This document shows, in pieces, positions 8,320 through 17,652 of a stretch of 42,845 nt of DNA. The notes beneath the pieces are model-generated. The model ran no database searches, was not told the DNA's origin, and was given only the letters and a program-made list of their open reading frames with translations. This DNA comes from Gemmatimonas sp. (lineage in GTDB: Bacteria; Gemmatimonadota; Gemmatimonadetes; Gemmatimonadales; Gemmatimonadaceae). The DNA lies in assembly GCA_025361705.1 (NCBI GenBank), contig JANYJW010000046.1:1-42845 (forward strand). Direction: 5' to 3'. Every line of letters starts with the position of its first letter. Position 1 is the first letter of the stretch. The position numbers and the translations under genes are program-made.

Positions 8320-9936
8320 ATGCGCAAGACATTGCTCGCCGTCGCGCTGCTCGGCAGCGCGTTGACCCTGGGGGCGCAGTCGACGCCCGCCGCCGACGCC
8401 GCCATCAAGCAGATCTGGTCGCTCGGCATGGAGAACTCGCAGACGCCGCGCCTCGCGCAGGCGCTGCTCGACTCGCTCGGCCCGCGCCTGCTCGGCAGCC
8501 CCGACATGGCCGCCGCGCAGCAGTGGGCCATCAACATGCTCGGCAGCTGGGGCATCGAGGCCAAGAACGAGAACTTCGGCACGTGGCGCGGCTGGCGCCG
8601 TGGCTACTCGCACATCGACCTCATTGCGCCGCGCGTGCGCTCACTCGAAGGCATGATGCTCGGCTTCAGCCCGGGCACGAAGAAGAAGAACAAGGTGGCC
8701 GAGACACTCGTCCTCCCGCACTTCACCGACAGCACCGAGTTCCAGAAGTGGCTGCCGGCGGTCAAGGGAAAGCTGGTGCTGGTGTCGGCGCCCATGCTCT
8801 CGTGCCGGCCCACCGAGGACATCGCCAAGAGTGGCACGCCAGCGACGATTGCACGCGACAGCGCGTGGCGCGCCGAGAACGCACGCGAGTGGGGCGGGCG
8901 CAACGTGCGCGGCACGGGGCTGAGCCTGGCCCTCGGTGGCGGTGAGCTGGCCGTGCGCCTCGAGGAAGCCGGCGCGGCGGGTGTCATCAGCTCGCGCCCG
9001 ACCAATTCGCGCGGCGGCCTTGCGCTGTTCGAGACGTACACGTCGAACGTGCCCACGGTCGCGCTGTCGTGCGAGGACTACGGGCTCGTCTTCCGTCTGA
9101 CCGACAACAACCAGCATCCCAGGATCCGCCTCAATCTCGATGCGGAACTGCTCGGCGAGCAGCCGATCTCCAACGTGGTCGGGCGCATTCAGGGCACGAC
9201 CAAGCCCGAGGAGTACATCGTGCTCTCGGCGCACTTCGACTCGTGGGACGGCGGCAGCGGCGCCACCGACAACGCCACCGGGTCGGTGATGATGCTCGAG
9301 GCAATGCGCATCCTCAAGCAGGTGCTCCCCAAGCCACAGCGCACCATCATCATTGGCCTGTGGGCCGGTGAGGAAGAGGGGCTCGTGGGTTCCGGCGCAT
9401 TCGCCGAGGATCACCCCGAGGTGCTCAAGGGGCTGCAGGGTGTCTTCAACCAGGATGGCGGCACCGGACGCGTGATGCGCCTCGGCGCCGGTGGATTGCC
9501 GAATGGACGTGTGCATCTCAATGGCTGGCTCAAGCAGCTGATGCCCGAAATGCAGGCGATGATTCCGCCAGACAGCTCGCCAGGACGTCCGTCGAGCGGT
9601 GGCACCGACGACGCGTCGTTCGCGTGCCACGGCGTGCCCGCGTTCGGCATGGGCGGGGCGCAGTGGGACTACGGCGTGGTCACGTGGCACACCACGCGCG
9701 ACACGTACGACAAGGTGGTGCTCGACGACCTCAAGCACAACGCGACGCTGGTGGCGTCGCTGGCGTACCTCGCATCGGAAGATCCGACGTTCATCACCCG
9801 TGAGCGCGTCGACCTCAACACGCTGCCGGCTGGCGGGCCGCCGGGAGCCCCGGCGCGCGCTGGCGCACCCGCTGCGCCACGCACGTGGCCGGTGTGCACG
9901 CCGGTGCCGCGCGTGACAAAGCCGCGTTTGAAGTAG
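8320..9936 (+). CDS. Secreted M28 family zinc aminopeptidase with PA domain
   Basis: 538-residue exported metallopeptidase. The signal peptide is MRKTLLAVALLGSALTLGAQ. A PA-like insert (about 130-270; KGKLVLVSAP ... EEAGAAGVISSRP) precedes the M28 catalytic domain. Two-zinc ligands are seen in order: SAHFDSWDGG (His305), GATDNATG (Asp317), GEEEGL (catalytic Glu plus ligand), NQDGG and a late His in VTWHTTRDTYD. Low-complexity Pro-Ala sequence follows near the end (PAGGPPGAPARAGAPAAP). ATG 8320 gives the clean signal peptide. It probably trims peptides in the periplasm or outside the cell. It is divergent from the TonB receptor and convergent with the aldo/keto reductase. Confidence 0.9.
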   Translation: MRKTLLAVALLGSALTLGAQSTPAADAAIKQIWSLGMENSQTPRLAQALLDSLGPRLLGSPDMAAAQQWAINMLGSWGIEAKNENFGTWRGWRRGYSHIDLIAPRVRSLEGMMLGFSPGTKKKNKVAETLVLPHFTDSTEFQKWLPAVKGKLVLVSAPMLSCRPTEDIAKSGTPATIARDSAWRAENAREWGGRNVRGTGLSLALGGGELAVRLEEAGAAGVISSRPTNSRGGLALFETYTSNVPTVALSCEDYGLVFRLTDNNQHPRIRLNLDAELLGEQPISNVVGRIQGTTKPEEYIVLSAHFDSWDGGSGATDNATGSVMMLEAMRILKQVLPKPQRTIIIGLWAGEEEGLVGSGAFAEDHPEVLKGLQGVFNQDGGTGRVMRLGAGGLPNGRVHLNGWLKQLMPEMQAMIPPDSSPGRPSSGGTDDASFACHGVPAFGMGGAQWDYGVVTWHTTRDTYDKVVLDDLKHNATLVASLAYLASEDPTFITRERVDLNTLPAGGPPGAPARAGAPAAPRTWPVCTPVPRVTKPRLK

Positions 9937-9959
9937 CGGGATCTTCAATAGCGTCACCG

Positions 9960-9993
9960 CGAAGGCACAAGGCGACAATGCTTCGTGCCTTCG
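9960..9993. terminator. Hairpin between convergent genes
   Basis: CGAAGGCAC (9960-9968) pairs with GTGCCTTCG (9985-9993), a perfect 9-base stem with a 16-base loop, in the 72-base gap between the stops of the M28 peptidase and the aldo/keto reductase. There is no T-run on either side, so it may be a bidirectional terminator or a transcript-end stabiliser. Confidence 0.5.
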
Positions 9994-10008
9994 TGGTATC
10001 TGTTGCCG

Positions 10009-11022
<1,014 letters not shown>

Positions 11023-11062
11023 GGATGGAATGTAGCGCGGACCGGGCCTGCGACCGCGCGGC

Positions 11063-11091
11063 TTGACATAGGGGAGGGGGGTATCTAGACT
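11063..11091 (+). promoter_or_regulatory. Promoter of the copper operon with CsoR-like G-tract
   Basis: A perfect -35 TTGACA (11063-11068) and TAGACT (11086-11091) are separated by exactly 17 bases. The spacer holds a long G-tract ending GGGGGTAT, matching one half of known CsoR operators (TACCC ... GGGGGTA type); the opposite half (TACCC) is not clearly present. csoR is the third gene of this operon, so binding of apo-CsoR across the promoter and release by Cu(I) is the likely control. The promoter is read directly; operator assignment is inference. The predicted leader to copZ is about 140 bases. Confidence 0.6.
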
Positions 11092-11151
11092 ACGGGAACG
11101 GGCACAGCCACTGGCGCGGAACTGCGGCCAGCCGTGCCCATGCATCACCCT

Positions 11152-11193
11152 GTGCCCGTGCCCGTGCCCGTGCCCGTGCCCGTGCCTGTGCCC
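11152..11193. repeat. Hexanucleotide repeat (GTGCCC)7 in the copZ leader
   Basis: Seven head-to-tail GTGCCC units, the sixth being GTGCCT, lie between the copper promoter and the copZ start. The block is flanked by two copies of CCGTGCCCATGCA (11132-11144 and 11197-11209), suggesting repeated slippage or duplication. On the minus strand it would translate as alternating His-Gly, which creates a spurious N-terminus for the aldo/keto reductase. Confidence 0.9.
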
Positions 11194-11237
11194 ATACCGT
11201 GCCCATGCACTTACCCGCATCTGAACCCGGAATCACC

Positions 11238-11453
11238 ATGACCACCCTGACCCTCACCATCGACGGCATGTCCTGCGGCCACTGTGTCATGTCCGTCCAG
11301 AAGGCGCTTCGCGCAATGGACGGCGTCGACGTCGAGCAAGTGCTCATCGGCAGCGCTGCGCTGCAGTACGACGAGTCCAAGCGGACCCTCGACGACATTC
11401 TCGAGGCCGTGCGCGAGCAGGGCTTCCAGCCCCACCCGGCCGCTACGGCGTAG
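11238..11453 (+). CDS. copZ: Copper chaperone, heavy-metal-associated domain
   Basis: 71-residue single HMA domain protein. GMSCGHC near the N-terminus is the Cu(I)-binding CxxC loop, and the ferredoxin-like fold is complete (TLTLTIDG ... [18 protein letters not shown] ... [12 protein letters not shown]). It would carry Cu(I) to the ATPase encoded directly downstream. ATG 11238 begins the fold; a GTG at 11199 in the same frame would add repeat-derived sequence. The stop overlaps the GGAGG of the next gene, so translation of copZ and copA is likely linked. Confidence 0.92.
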   Translation: MTTLTLTIDGMSCGHCVMSVQKALRAMDGVDVEQVLIGSAALQYDESKRTLDDILEAVREQGFQPHPAATA

Positions 11454-11463
11454 GAGGCGCAGC

Positions 11464-13875
11464 GTGTCCACCGCCGCCCCCCGCGCGGCAACGGGATCGC
11501 ACGTCACCATTCCCGTCGGGGGCATGACGTGCGCCGCCTGCCAGTCGCGCGTGCAGCGTGCGCTGGGCAAGATGGACGGCGTGCAGGACGCGACCGTCAA
11601 TCTGATGCTCAACAATGCCACCATCGCATTCGACCCGACGGTGGTGTCGCCGCAGGCGCTGGTGGACCTCATTCGCGACACGGGGTACGAGGCCGAGATT
11701 CCCCGCGGCGAGAAGACGTCGCTGGAGGCGCAGGACGAGAACGAGCGCACGCAGGACGCCGAGTTCCGGCAGCTGCGCCTGCGGGCCATCGTGGCCGGGG
11801 TCGCCGGTGCCGTGGCGATGTTCCTGTCGATGCCGCTGATGATGTACACGTCGCACGTCGCCAGCGCCTCGGTGACGGACCCGCTGATGCGGTGGCAGGA
11901 AGTGGTGTTCACGCCGTGGTTGGTGCGATACACGCCATGGGTCTACGCCATTCACCCGGACGTACTGGGCGGCGGCATGCTGCTGCTCACCGTCGCCGTG
12001 ATGGCGTGGGCGGGGCGGCATTTCTACACGCGGGCGTGGGCGGCATTCCGCCACGGCGCCGCGGATATGAACACGCTCATCGCGCTCGGCACGGGCGCCG
12101 CCTTCATCTACTCGGCCATCGGCACGCTCGCGCCCGGGTTCTTCCGCGCGCGCGGCGTCGCGCCCGATGCGTACTACGAAGCGGTGATCATCATCACCGC
12201 GTTCATCCTCACGGGCAACGCCTTTGAGGCACGCGCCAAGCGCAACACGGCGTCGGCCCTGCGCGCGCTCGCCAACCTGCGTCCGCGCACGGCGCGCGTG
12301 GTGCGCGGCGGCGTGGAGTCGGACATCGCCATCGACGACGTGCTGCCTGGCGACGACGTGGTGGTGCGTCCTGGCGAGCGCGTGCCGGTGGACGGTGTCG
12401 TGGTACGCGGTGCAAGCGATGTGGACGAGTCGATGCTCACCGGCGAGTCGATGCCGGTGGCGAAGCGCTCGGGCGACGGCGTGGTGGGCGGGACGGTAAA
12501 CGGACGCGGCGCGTTCCAGTACCGCGCGACCACGGTGGGTGCCGACAGCGTGCTCGCGCGCATTGTGCAATTGATGCGCGATGCGCAGGGGTCCCGTGCG
12601 CCCATCCAGGCGATGGCCGACCGCGTGAGTGCGGTCTTCGTCCCGGTGGTCATGGGTTTGGCCGTCCTGACCTTTGCCGTCTGGTACGTCGCGCTCACGC
12701 ACGGCGGCGCCAGCGCGAGCGTGGCAGCGGTGCGCGGCTTCGCGTCGGCCATTGCGGTGCTCGTCATCGCCTGTCCGTGCGCCATGGGACTCGCCGTGCC
12801 AACGGCGGTGATGGTCGCCACGGGCAAGGGCGCCGAACTTGGCGTGCTCATCAAGGGGGGCGAGGCCCTGCAGCGCGCCGGCGACGTCACCACGGTGGTG
12901 CTCGACAAGACGGGCACCGTCACCGAAGGCAAGCCGGGCGTCACGGACTTCATTTGCGTCGATGCGCTCGGCAGCGACGCCGTCTTGCGGCTCACGGCCA
13001 GCCTCGAGCGCAGCTCGGAGCATCCGCTGGCGGGCGCCATCGTGCGCCACGCCGAAACACGCGCACTCGTGCTCTCACGCGCCGAAGGCTTCGCCGCCAT
13101 GCCAGGGCGCGGGGCCACCGGCATCGTCGATGGTCGCGCGCTGGCCGTTGGCAACGCGGCGCTGCTCGCCGACTGGGGTATCGACGTCACGCCGCTGGCC
13201 GCGGACGCAGCGCGCGTGACCGGCGAGGCCAAGACGCCGGTCTTCCTTGCAGTGGATGGCGCGCTCGCGGGCCTCATCGCCATCGCCGATCCGTTGCGCG
13301 CCACATCGGCCGCAGCGGTCGCGCGTCTTCGGGCGATGGGCCTCGAGGTCGTGATGCTCACCGGCGACAACCGCCGCACGGCGGAAGCCGTGGCGGCGCA
13401 CGCGGGCATCGCGCGGGTCGTGGCCGAGGTGCTCCCCGACGGCAAGGTGGCCGAGGTGCAGCGTCTGCAGCGCGAGGGGCGCGTGGTGGCGATGGTTGGT
13501 GACGGCATCAATGACGCGCCGGCGTTGGCGCAGGCCGATGTCGGCGTCGCCATCGGTACTGGCACCGACGTTGCAGTGGAAGCTGCCGACATTGCGCTCG
13601 TGCGCGGCGACCTGCACGGCCTTGCCGACGCCATCGCCCTCTCGCGCCAGACCATGCGCACCATGCGCCAGAACCTGTTCTGGGCGTTCATCTACAACGT
13701 CATCAGCATTCCCATTGCCGCGGGTGCGCTGTACCCGTCGTTCGGTCTGCTGCTCAGCCCGATGCTTGCGAGCGCCGCGATGGCGTTCAGTTCGGTGTCG
13801 GTGGTTACCAACTCCCTGCGGCTGCGGCGCTGGCGGCCGCCGGCCGTGCACCGCATGACGGAGGCGCGCCCCTGA
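11464..13875 (+). CDS. copA: Cu(I)-translocating P1B-type ATPase
   Basis: 803-residue inner-membrane copper efflux pump. Order: one N-terminal HMA domain with GMTCAAC (Cys23, Cys26); eight expected membrane helices; the actuator with MLTGESMPV; transmembrane metal motif CPC at 437-439; phosphorylation site DKTGTVTEG with Asp481; [10 protein letters not shown] (P1B-type HP motif); and hinge [15 protein letters not shown]. The last helices have YNVISIP and MAFSSVSVV, the Tyr-Asn and Met-Ser-Ser signature of Cu(I) transporters. Start GTG 11464 has GGAGG six bases upstream. The annotated frame is open further back, but that would run through copZ. The stop TGA overlaps the ATG of csoR by one base. 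Confidence 0.96.
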   Translation: MSTAAPRAATGSHVTIPVGGMTCAACQSRVQRALGKMDGVQDATVNLMLNNATIAFDPTVVSPQALVDLIRDTGYEAEIPRGEKTSLEAQDENERTQDAEFRQLRLRAIVAGVAGAVAMFLSMPLMMYTSHVASASVTDPLMRWQEVVFTPWLVRYTPWVYAIHPDVLGGGMLLLTVAVMAWAGRHFYTRAWAAFRHGAADMNTLIALGTGAAFIYSAIGTLAPGFFRARGVAPDAYYEAVIIITAFILTGNAFEARAKRNTASALRALANLRPRTARVVRGGVESDIAIDDVLPGDDVVVRPGERVPVDGVVVRGASDVDESMLTGESMPVAKRSGDGVVGGTVNGRGAFQYRATTVGADSVLARIVQLMRDAQGSRAPIQAMADRVSAVFVPVVMGLAVLTFAVWYVALTHGGASASVAAVRGFASAIAVLVIACPCAMGLAVPTAVMVATGKGAELGVLIKGGEALQRAGDVTTVVLDKTGTVTEGKPGVTDFICVDALGSDAVLRLTASLERSSEHPLAGAIVRHAETRALVLSRAEGFAAMPGRGATGIVDGRALAVGNAALLADWGIDVTPLAADAARVTGEAKTPVFLAVDGALAGLIAIADPLRATSAAAVARLRAMGLEVVMLTGDNRRTAEAVAAHAGIARVVAEVLPDGKVAEVQRLQREGRVVAMVGDGINDAPALAQADVGVAIGTGTDVAVEAADIALVRGDLHGLADAIALSRQTMRTMRQNLFWAFIYNVISIPIAAGALYPSFGLLLSPMLASAAMAFSSVSVVTNSLRLRRWRPPAVHRMTEARP

Positions 13876-14225
13876 TGGCCAGAAAACTCCCCGTACGAGC
13901 CGCAGGCTGCGGCTGCGCCACGCACGAGGTGCCCGTGCGCCACGCCGTGGCAGTGGACGCCGACATCAAGGCCCGCAACGTCACGCGCCTGCGCCGCATC
14001 GAAGGGCAGGTGCGCGGCCTGCAGAAGATGGTGGCCGAAGACCGGTACTGTGCCGACATCCTCACGCAGGTGTCGTCGGTGCAGGAGGCGCTGCGCTCAG
14101 TGTCGCGCGAGCTCATGCGCAACCACCTCAAGCACTGCGCCGCGTCGGCCATCCGCAAGGGTGACGCCGAGGCCGAGGCAATGTACGATGAGCTGGTGGA
14201 GCTGATGCACAAGCACGCACGGTGA
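13875..14225 (+). CDS. csoR: CsoR-type copper-sensing repressor
   Basis: 116-residue all-helical repressor of the CsoR/RcnR (DUF156) family. RLRRIEGQVRGLQKMVAEDRYCADILTQ carries the first Cys ligand (YCADIL), and NHLKHC gives His and Cys spaced i, i+4. This is the Cys-His-Cys Cu(I) site of CsoR. An N-terminal extension of about 30 residues contains GCGCATHE, two extra cysteines and a His not needed for the known site. ATG overlaps the copA stop (TGATG). Apo-protein should repress the copZ promoter at 11063-11091, and Cu(I) should release it. An alternative metal such as Ni is unlikely given the copZ-copA context. Confidence 0.93.
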   Translation: MARKLPVRAAGCGCATHEVPVRHAVAVDADIKARNVTRLRRIEGQVRGLQKMVAEDRYCADILTQVSSVQEALRSVSRELMRNHLKHCAASAIRKGDAEAEAMYDELVELMHKHAR

Positions 14226-14274
14226 CCGCGCTGGCCGACGCAACGCCGGTTGGCGCATCACTGTAGAATTCAGC

Positions 14275-15225
14275 ATGACTACCCGCCGCTCCGTCGTCGC
14301 CGCGCTGGCGCTCGTCTCGTGTGCGTGTCCCGCCCGTGCCCAGCGCGCCGCACTGCTCCCCGCCATCGACTCTGCCGCGGCGTGGCACACGCTCGGTGCG
14401 CTCGCCCACGACTCGATGCAGGGGCGCCGCATGGGGACGCGTGGGTCCGCCATCGCGCGCGCCCTGCTCGTACAGCGTCTCACGCATGCGGGGCTCGTGC
14501 CGATGGCTCCGGGATTCGAGCAGCGCTTTCCCGTGACACTGCGCGACACGTCGGTGCACGAGGGCGTCAACGTGCTGGCGATGGTGCGCGGCACCGACAC
14601 GGGGCGCGTGCTCGTGGTCAGCGCGCACTACGACCACCTCGGCGTCAGCGGCGGCGTGGTGTATAACGGTGCCGACGACAATGCGTCAGGCACCTCGGCG
14701 GCGCTGGCCATGGCCGAGTACTTCGCCGCGCACCGGCCGCGCCACGACATCATCTTCGCCTTCTTCGACGGCGAGGAACTCGGGATGCCCGGCGCGCGCG
14801 CCTTCGTCACATCTCCGCCCGTGCCGCTCGCGCGCATCGCCGCCGACGTGAACTTCGACATGGTGTCGCGCCTCGACAAGAACGAACTCTACGCGGCGGG
14901 CGCGTCACAGCATCCGTACTTCCGCCCGCTGCTCGAGGCCACGGCCGCGGTGGCGCCAGTCACGCTGCTGCTCGGCCACGATACCGACGCGCACGGCGCG
15001 CACGACAACTGGACCAATCAGTCCGACCACTGGGCATTCCACGCCGGGGGCGTGCCGTGGATCTGCTTCGGGGTGGAGGACCATCCCGACTATCATCGCC
15101 CCACCGACGACATCGAACGCATCGACGCCGGGCGATTCATCGGCGCCGTGCGCACGATGGCCGAGTTCGTGCGGCGCCTCGACCAGCAGCTCGACGCCGT
15201 GGTGCCGCGGCGCCCAACGAAGTAG
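14275..15225 (+). CDS. Exported M28 family zinc peptidase
   Basis: 316-residue metallopeptidase without PA insert. The N-terminal signal MTTRRSVVAALALVSCACPARAQ could be cut at ARA-Q, or processed as a lipoprotein at LVSC; the sequence does not decide. Zinc site residues in order: SAHYDHLG, GADDNASGTSA, DGEELG, NFDMVS and DYHRPTDD. It starts 49 bases after csoR on the same strand. A TAGAAT just upstream (14264-14269) has no matching -35, so read-through from the copper operon or a weak own promoter are both possible. It ends before a strong hairpin. Confidence 0.88.
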   Translation: MTTRRSVVAALALVSCACPARAQRAALLPAIDSAAAWHTLGALAHDSMQGRRMGTRGSAIARALLVQRLTHAGLVPMAPGFEQRFPVTLRDTSVHEGVNVLAMVRGTDTGRVLVVSAHYDHLGVSGGVVYNGADDNASGTSAALAMAEYFAAHRPRHDIIFAFFDGEELGMPGARAFVTSPPVPLARIAADVNFDMVSRLDKNELYAAGASQHPYFRPLLEATAAVAPVTLLLGHDTDAHGAHDNWTNQSDHWAFHAGGVPWICFGVEDHPDYHRPTDDIERIDAGRFIGAVRTMAEFVRRLDQQLDAVVPRRPTK

Positions 15226-15246
15226 GGCTCGACCTCGCCCAACGGC

Positions 15247-15287
15247 CAACGGCCCGCACCCGGCGTGATGCCGGATGCGGGCCGTTG
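15247..15287. terminator. Strong hairpin between convergent genes
   Basis: CAACGGCCCGCA (15247-15258) pairs perfectly with TGCGGGCCGTTG (15276-15287); after one mismatch an inner CCGGC/GCCGG pair closes on the loop GTGAT. It lies in the 141-base gap between the M28 peptidase and the TonB receptor, which point at each other, so it can act in both directions. No T-run follows. Confidence 0.7.
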
Positions 15288-15366
15288 GTGCCGGGTGCCG
15301 GGAGAGTGCGAGGGCCGTGCACCCGGGGACCGCCGCCGCACCCTGCGCGCGGCGCAGCCCAGTTGA

Positions 15367-17595
15367 TCAGAAGCTTGAGCGCAATGCGACGACGAGGTTG
15401 CGCTTGGGCTCGGGGCGGAAGAAGCCGGCGTTGGCCGTTTCCGCGTAGAGCGCGTTGGTCACGTTGTTCACCTGGAGGTCGAGATCCTCGCGCACGCCGC
15501 GCAGCGTGAACAGGTGCGCGCCACCGCGCACGCTGTGCACGACGAACGCCGGCAGCGTGTTGCCCACCGGGCTCGACCCGGCGACGATGTCCTTCTGCTC
15601 GCCGTTGCGGCGCACTGAATACTCCATCCAGCCGCGCCCGCTCGGCGCGCGCCAGCCCAGCGTGCCCACCAGCTTGCTTGAAAACGTGTCGCCAATCGGG
15701 ATCGACGTGTCGAGCAGGTTCTTGCTTTTCACCGTCGAGTAGTTGGCCGACACCGTGAACCCGTGGTCGAGCAGCATGGTACCCGTGGCCTCGTAGCCCG
15801 ACGCGCGCAGCTTGCCGACGTTCACGTTCTTGTACTCCGGCAGGTTGCTGATCTTCACGCCCGTGGCCGAGATGCGCACCGCGTCGCGAATGTCGTTGCG
15901 ATACACGAACGCCTCAAACGCCACGCGGTCGCTGCGGTACTTCGCGCCGAGGTCCGTGTTCAGGCTGCGCTCGGGCTTCAGGTCCGGCGTCGCCGACTGG
16001 TACGCGGAACCCTCGGGCGTCGGCCCGTTGAAGTACCGCTCCACCAGGTTGGGAGCGCGGAAGCCGCGGCCCACCGACGCCACCAGGTTCAGCTGCGGCG
16101 TCACCTTGAAGAGCGCGTTGGTCGAGTAGACCGCTGTCGACTGCGCGTCACCCGGCGGAATTGTCGTGAGCCCCGCCGTCGGCAGCGCCTCCGAACTCAC
16201 GCGCTGCCAGCGCCCGCCCACGATGAGCGACAGGCGGTCGTGCAGGCGCAGGTCGTTCTGCATGAAGATGCCGGTGCTGCTCAGCGTCGCGGTCGGCAGC
16301 GAGGGCACCACCTTGGACTTGGGCTTCGGCGGCCCGAAGCCGAACATCGTCGTCTGGCTCGAGTCGCGCCCCACGGCGTTGTCGTGGAAGTAGTCGATGC
16401 CGTACACGATGATGTCGCGGGCGAACACCTTGGTCGCTTCGGCGCGCAGGCCGTTGGTCCGGAGGTCGGTGTGGTTGCGCGTCTGGATGTCGATGCCTGC
16501 ATCGGCGGGGTAGGGCGCGCCGAATGGCGCAAAGATACCCTGCGCCAGGTCGCGGCCATTCACCTGCCGGTACGCGGTGATATCCACTTTGTCAGCCACC
16601 GGCACGCCCGTCAGCACGCCCGTGCTGAATCCCGTGCTCAGCTTGGTGAAGTGCTGCGTCGGGTAGCGGATCTCGATCTTGGTCTGGTCGCCGCCAAGCA
16701 GCGCGGGATCGATGTAGCCGAAGCCGGAGTTGCGCGCGTCGTACGTCTCCGCGCGCAGAAACGCGCCGGTGCCCGTCTTGTAGCGCCAGCCGAGGTAGAC
16801 GGACGCGTTCTTGTCGTTCACGCCCGCGTTCTTGAGCGTGATGTCGTCCTTGAACGTCACGTTGCCGTAGTGGCCGGCGGGTGCGGTGTAGTCGCCGGCG
16901 TCGCGCTTTGCGCCCGTGGCAAGCATCACGAAGTTGCCGGCGCGCGCGCTCAGCGACGCTTCGCCGCGGGTCAACTCGCCCGCGCTGCCGTAGCGGTACC
17001 CGATGGACCCCGCCGTCATCGGCGCGTCCTTCGCAAAGCTCGGCACGCGCGTGATGATGTTCATCACGCCGCCAATGGCGTCGGTGCCGTACAGCACAGA
17101 TGCCGGGCCACGCACCACCTCCACGCGCTGGATGGTCGCCACGTCCACGATGCCCGGGATCTCGCCGAAGTCCTGCTGGCGGCGGGCATTGTTGAGGCGC
17201 AGGCCGTCCTGCAGCAGCAGGATGCGCTGACCGCGCTGGCCGCGAATCGACGGACGCGCCTGATTGGTGCCGGTGCCAATCACGTCGACGCCGGGCAGGT
17301 CGCGCAGCAGGTCGGCGGCGGTATTGGGTTGCCGTTCCCTGATGACCGTCGAATCGAGCACGCTCACGGGGGTCGGCACCGACTGCACGTCGGTGGCACG
17401 CCGCGTCGCGGTCACGGTGACCGCGCCGAGCGACGTCGTGCGGGGCTTGCCGGCGGCGCGCACCGAATCGCGCGCCGGGGTGTTGGTGCTGTTGATGGGC
17501 GTCTGCTGCTGGGCGCCAGCGACGGTGGTCACCAATGCGAAGGCCGCGGCGGAAATCGTCACGCGGGCGGCCGAAAGGGAATTCGTGGAGGGCAT
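15367..17595 (-). CDS. TonB-dependent outer-membrane receptor linked to the NAD-precursor operon
   Basis: 742-residue receptor with a signal peptide ending VAGAQ. The TonB-box region is GAVTVTATRRATDVQSV, the plug domain about 75-190 (LLRDLPGVDVIGTGTNQ, RGPASVLYGTDAIGGVMNI) and the 22-strand-type barrel ends ALRSSF. GRGFRAPNLVERYF and TPDLKPERS are barrel signatures shared with haem/haemoglobin and vitamin receptors. It lies 57 bases behind the response regulator on the same strand, after M20-pnuC-kinase-HK-RR. By context it may import a pyridine nucleoside or related NAD precursor; by sequence a haem-type ligand cannot be excluded. No good ribosome-binding site precedes the ATG. It is either the last gene of the operon or the regulator's target from its own promoter. 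Confidence 0.88.
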   Translation of the reverse strand: MPSTNSLSAARVTISAAAFALVTTVAGAQQQTPINSTNTPARDSVRAAGKPRTTSLGAVTVTATRRATDVQSVPTPVSVLDSTVIRERQPNTAADLLRDLPGVDVIGTGTNQARPSIRGQRGQRILLLQDGLRLNNARRQQDFGEIPGIVDVATIQRVEVVRGPASVLYGTDAIGGVMNIITRVPSFAKDAPMTAGSIGYRYGSAGELTRGEASLSARAGNFVMLATGAKRDAGDYTAPAGHYGNVTFKDDITLKNAGVNDKNASVYLGWRYKTGTGAFLRAETYDARNSGFGYIDPALLGGDQTKIEIRYPTQHFTKLSTGFSTGVLTGVPVADKVDITAYRQVNGRDLAQGIFAPFGAPYPADAGIDIQTRNHTDLRTNGLRAEATKVFARDIIVYGIDYFHDNAVGRDSSQTTMFGFGPPKPKSKVVPSLPTATLSSTGIFMQNDLRLHDRLSLIVGGRWQRVSSEALPTAGLTTIPPGDAQSTAVYSTNALFKVTPQLNLVASVGRGFRAPNLVERYFNGPTPEGSAYQSATPDLKPERSLNTDLGAKYRSDRVAFEAFVYRNDIRDAVRISATGVKISNLPEYKNVNVGKLRASGYEATGTMLLDHGFTVSANYSTVKSKNLLDTSIPIGDTFSSKLVGTLGWRAPSGRGWMEYSVRRNGEQKDIVAGSSPVGNTLPAFVVHSVRGGAHLFTLRGVREDLDLQVNNVTNALYAETANAGFFRPEPKRNLVVALRSSF

Positions 17596-17652
17596 GGCAA
17601 GGAGGATGGGCGATTCCCCGAATACTCTCTATTGCCACTTGTGCGTAGGTGT

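Noticed and set aside
11023..11220. Upstream extension of the aldo/keto reductase with alternating His-Gly
   Set aside because: It is a translation of the (GTGCCC) repeat and of the copper promoter; the family N-terminus begins at ATG 11022. A metal-binding tail was considered but has no supporting start or conservation argument.
11443..13050. Minus-strand open frame opposite copA, with many His/Arg/Asp
   Set aside because: Complement of a gene with complete P-type ATPase motifs; no start signal or conserved domain.
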